From positions 1 to 64,000 of the forward strand of contig NZ_OMKA01000002.1 in the NCBI RefSeq assembly GCF_900299525.1: 64,000 nucleotides of DNA, in the 5' to 3' direction. This document shows, piece by piece, positions 62,248 to 64,000 of the stretch; within the stretch, counting starts at the first letter, position 1; each line of letters begins with the position of its first letter. The position numbers were made by a program, and so were the translations under genes. The notes below the pieces were generated by a model, which was given only the letters and a program-made list of their open reading frames with translations, was not told the origin of the DNA and did not search any database. The stretch comes from Aquimarina sp. Aq78. Lineage in GTDB: Bacteria > Bacteroidota > Bacteroidia > Flavobacteriales > Flavobacteriaceae.

Positions 62248-63780
62248 ATGAAAATTTTTAACAAGACTATTCTTATTTCCGCAGTTGTATTAGGACTCTT
62301 TAGTGCATGTGATCCTGATGATTATCACGGTGGGGGAAATACTAATGAACTAACGTTCAGGAAAATTGGTGGATTTACCAATGGAACAGGAGATGAGGGA
62401 TTTGCAGAGATTTCTGCTTTTGACCCACAAACAGATAAACTTTTTGTTGTAAATCCAAAAGAATCAGAACTTTCGGTTTGGGATATTTCTGATCCCGGCG
62501 TACCTGTACAAGGAGTAGATATATCTTTGGTTGGTAATCCAAATAGTGTAGCTGTGAACAACGGAATGGTGGCTGTGGCTTTAGAAAATTCTTCAAACAA
62601 ACAAGCCAACGGAACGATTGCAATTTACAATTCAGATTCACAAGAATTACTACATACCTATCCAGCAGGTGCGTTACCAGATATGGTATCTTTTAGTCCT
62701 AATGGGAAATATATTGTAGTAGCAAATGAAGGAGAACCTAATGATTTGTATACAGATGACCCAGAAGGATCAATAACTATTATAGAGGTTGCTACCGGGC
62801 AGGTTTCGAATCTAAGTTTTACGGCTTTTGATGGCCAAACTATTGGTAATGATTTTCGGGTTTTTGGACCAGGAGCATCTCTGGCGCAAGATGTAGAACC
62901 AGAGTATGTTGCTATTTCTCATGATTCGAAAACAGCATATGTTACATTACAGGAAAATAACGGACTGGCAATCGTTAATCTGGAAACTAAAACGATTACT
63001 GATATTATCGGACTGGGAGTAAAAAATTATAGATTGACAAACAATCAAATAGATGCTAGTGATAAAGATGATATTATAGGAAATTTTCAAAATTGGCCGG
63101 TTTTTGGGTTTTATCACCCAGATGCAATAACGTATACTAAGATCAGAGGAGGGAGATACTTAATAACAGCAAATGAAGGAGATTCTAGAGATTACGATGG
63201 GTTTTCTGAAGAAAAGAGAGTAAAAGATCTTACACTTGATCCTGTTGCTTTTTCTGATGCAGCTACCTTACAATTAGATGAGAATTTGGGAAGACTAAAA
63301 ATCACTACTGCAAATGGAGATGTTGATGGTGATGGAGATTATGACATGATTTATACTTATGGCGGAAGATCATTTACGATATGGTCTACATCTGGAGCAG
63401 TTATTTATGACAGTGGAGATCAAATAGGAAAAACGATTTTTGATTTGGACCCGAGTGCTTTTAATACTAACGAAGGAAGTGCAGCCGATAAAAGATCTGA
63501 TGATAAAGGAGCAGAGCCAGAAGCTGTAGAAACCCTTAAAGTAGGTAGCAAAACACTGCTTTTTGTTGGGTTAGAGAGAACAGGCGGAGTTTTGGTGTAT
63601 GATATATCCAATCCCACTAATCCAAAATTTTTAGAATGGTTAAAGAATGAAACAGATATTTCTCCAGAAGGATTGATTGTAGTCGAAGCAGAAGATAGTC
63701 CAACAGAAAATGATTTGATAATAGTAACTAATGAAGTGTCTAATACGGTCGCTATTTATGAAATAAATAAAAAAGATTAA
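62248..63780 (+). CDS. Choice-of-anchor I family lipoprotein with a YVTN-type propeller
   Basis: 510 residues. Lipoprotein signal LISAVVLGLFSAC (Cys 20 or 21). The rest is a seven-bladed propeller of the choice-of-anchor I type with PDMVSFSPNGKYIVVANEGEPN, PEYVAISHDSKTAYVTLQENNG and SPEGLIVVEAEDSP. Family members are often annotated near alkaline phosphatases or phytases, but the sequence shows no phosphatase motif. It is probably anchored to the outer membrane. No strong repeat or fusion. Confidence 0.85.
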   Translation: MKIFNKTILISAVVLGLFSACDPDDYHGGGNTNELTFRKIGGFTNGTGDEGFAEISAFDPQTDKLFVVNPKESELSVWDISDPGVPVQGVDISLVGNPNSVAVNNGMVAVALENSSNKQANGTIAIYNSDSQELLHTYPAGALPDMVSFSPNGKYIVVANEGEPNDLYTDDPEGSITIIEVATGQVSNLSFTAFDGQTIGNDFRVFGPGASLAQDVEPEYVAISHDSKTAYVTLQENNGLAIVNLETKTITDIIGLGVKNYRLTNNQIDASDKDDIIGNFQNWPVFGFYHPDAITYTKIRGGRYLITANEGDSRDYDGFSEEKRVKDLTLDPVAFSDAATLQLDENLGRLKITTANGDVDGDGDYDMIYTYGGRSFTIWSTSGAVIYDSGDQIGKTIFDLDPSAFNTNEGSAADKRSDDKGAEPEAVETLKVGSKTLLFVGLERTGGVLVYDISNPTNPKFLEWLKNETDISPEGLIVVEAEDSPTENDLIIVTNEVSNTVAIYEINKKD

Positions 63781-63821
63781 ATTAATATCGATAGAAGAAT
63801 CCCTGTCATAATGCTGATGAG

Positions 63822-63844
63822 AGGCTAAAAAGCCTTGTTTTTTC
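63822..63844 (+). terminator. Terminator after the choice-of-anchor I gene
   Basis: A 5-bp stem AGGCT/AGCCT (63822-63826 and 63831-63835) with an AAAA loop is followed by TGTTTTTT. The stem is short but the T run is good. It lies 42 bases after the stop codon. Confidence 0.65.
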
Positions 63845-63944
63845 ACTAATAACAATAAAAACTTTGTTGTTTTACAGTAACCAACTTGACTACAATACGT
63901 GGTATATTTGACTAAGTAATTATTTCACTGACTGACTATCAATT

Positions 63945-64000
63945 ATGAAAAGTTCCATCGGCCTGAAACATTGGCCTTTGGGCTTTTTATTTTTACTTTC
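63945..64000 (+). CDS. Start of a membrane or secreted protein gene, cut by the window edge
   Basis: An ATG at 63945 opens a frame that runs to the window end. The visible residues are MKSSIGLKHWPLGFLFLLS, which has a basic start and a hydrophobic stretch, as in a signal peptide or first membrane helix. Only 19 codons are visible, so this is a weak call. Confidence 0.45.
   Translation, partial: MKSSIGLKHWPLGFLFLL

Overview
The window is one AT-rich stretch (about two thirds A+T by eye) of a Bacteroidota chromosome, most likely a marine member of the Flavobacteriaceae. Signs of this are C-terminal sorting domains of the type IX secretion system (T9SS), promoters of the TAnnTTTG type, A-rich start regions without clear Shine-Dalgarno sequences, a FjTAL-like ammonia-lyase, and a complete flexirubin-type pigment cluster. 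I cannot fix the genus; Aquimarina-like is a guess. No rRNA, tRNA, CRISPR array, insertion sequence or prophage was recognised.

Layout. Bases 1-5600 hold a truncated secreted-protein gene, an unrecognised helical protein and a 1341-residue calcium-repeat T9SS substrate. Bases 5855-11267 are a tight six-gene operon: H-NOX heme sensor, PAS histidine kinase, FIST (NosP-like) sensor, a second histidine kinase, an HPt protein and a LytTR response regulator. It reads as a multi-component nitric-oxide signalling pathway with two different sensor families. A single-domain receiver gene lies just upstream, then a divergent carotenoid-desaturase/isomerase-like gene and an unusual HTH-membrane-serine hydrolase fusion.

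Bases 16052-47162 are about 31 kb of nearly gap-free minus-strand genes, with a divergent halogenase-like flavoprotein at 47274-48509. This is a flexirubin (aryl polyene plus dialkylresorcinol) cluster. Tyrosine ammonia-lyase would make the aryl starter and a PaaK-like ligase would activate it. Two carrier proteins, three active ketosynthases, one catalytically dead ketosynthase, a short ketosynthase-like protein, a ketoreductase and three hotdog dehydratase-like proteins would build the polyene. DarA and DarB would make the dialkylresorcinol. Methyltransferase, FAD enzymes and the halogenase would tailor it. Several acyltransferase-like proteins are candidates for the ester bond. LolA, a lipoprotein, a beta-barrel, an MMPL protein and an ABC exporter would move product to the outer membrane.

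Bases 48538-63780 hold a LytTR/propeller sensor pair, a muramidase, a SpoU methyltransferase, a sodium:alanine symporter, a PorE-like OmpA protein, Era, and two secreted 'choice-of-anchor' proteins. The best candidates for new biology are the two-sensor NO operon, a family of 21-bp-periodic direct repeats upstream of three minus-strand genes that resemble LytTR operators, the split active-site residues of the three dehydratases, and two multi-domain fusions.
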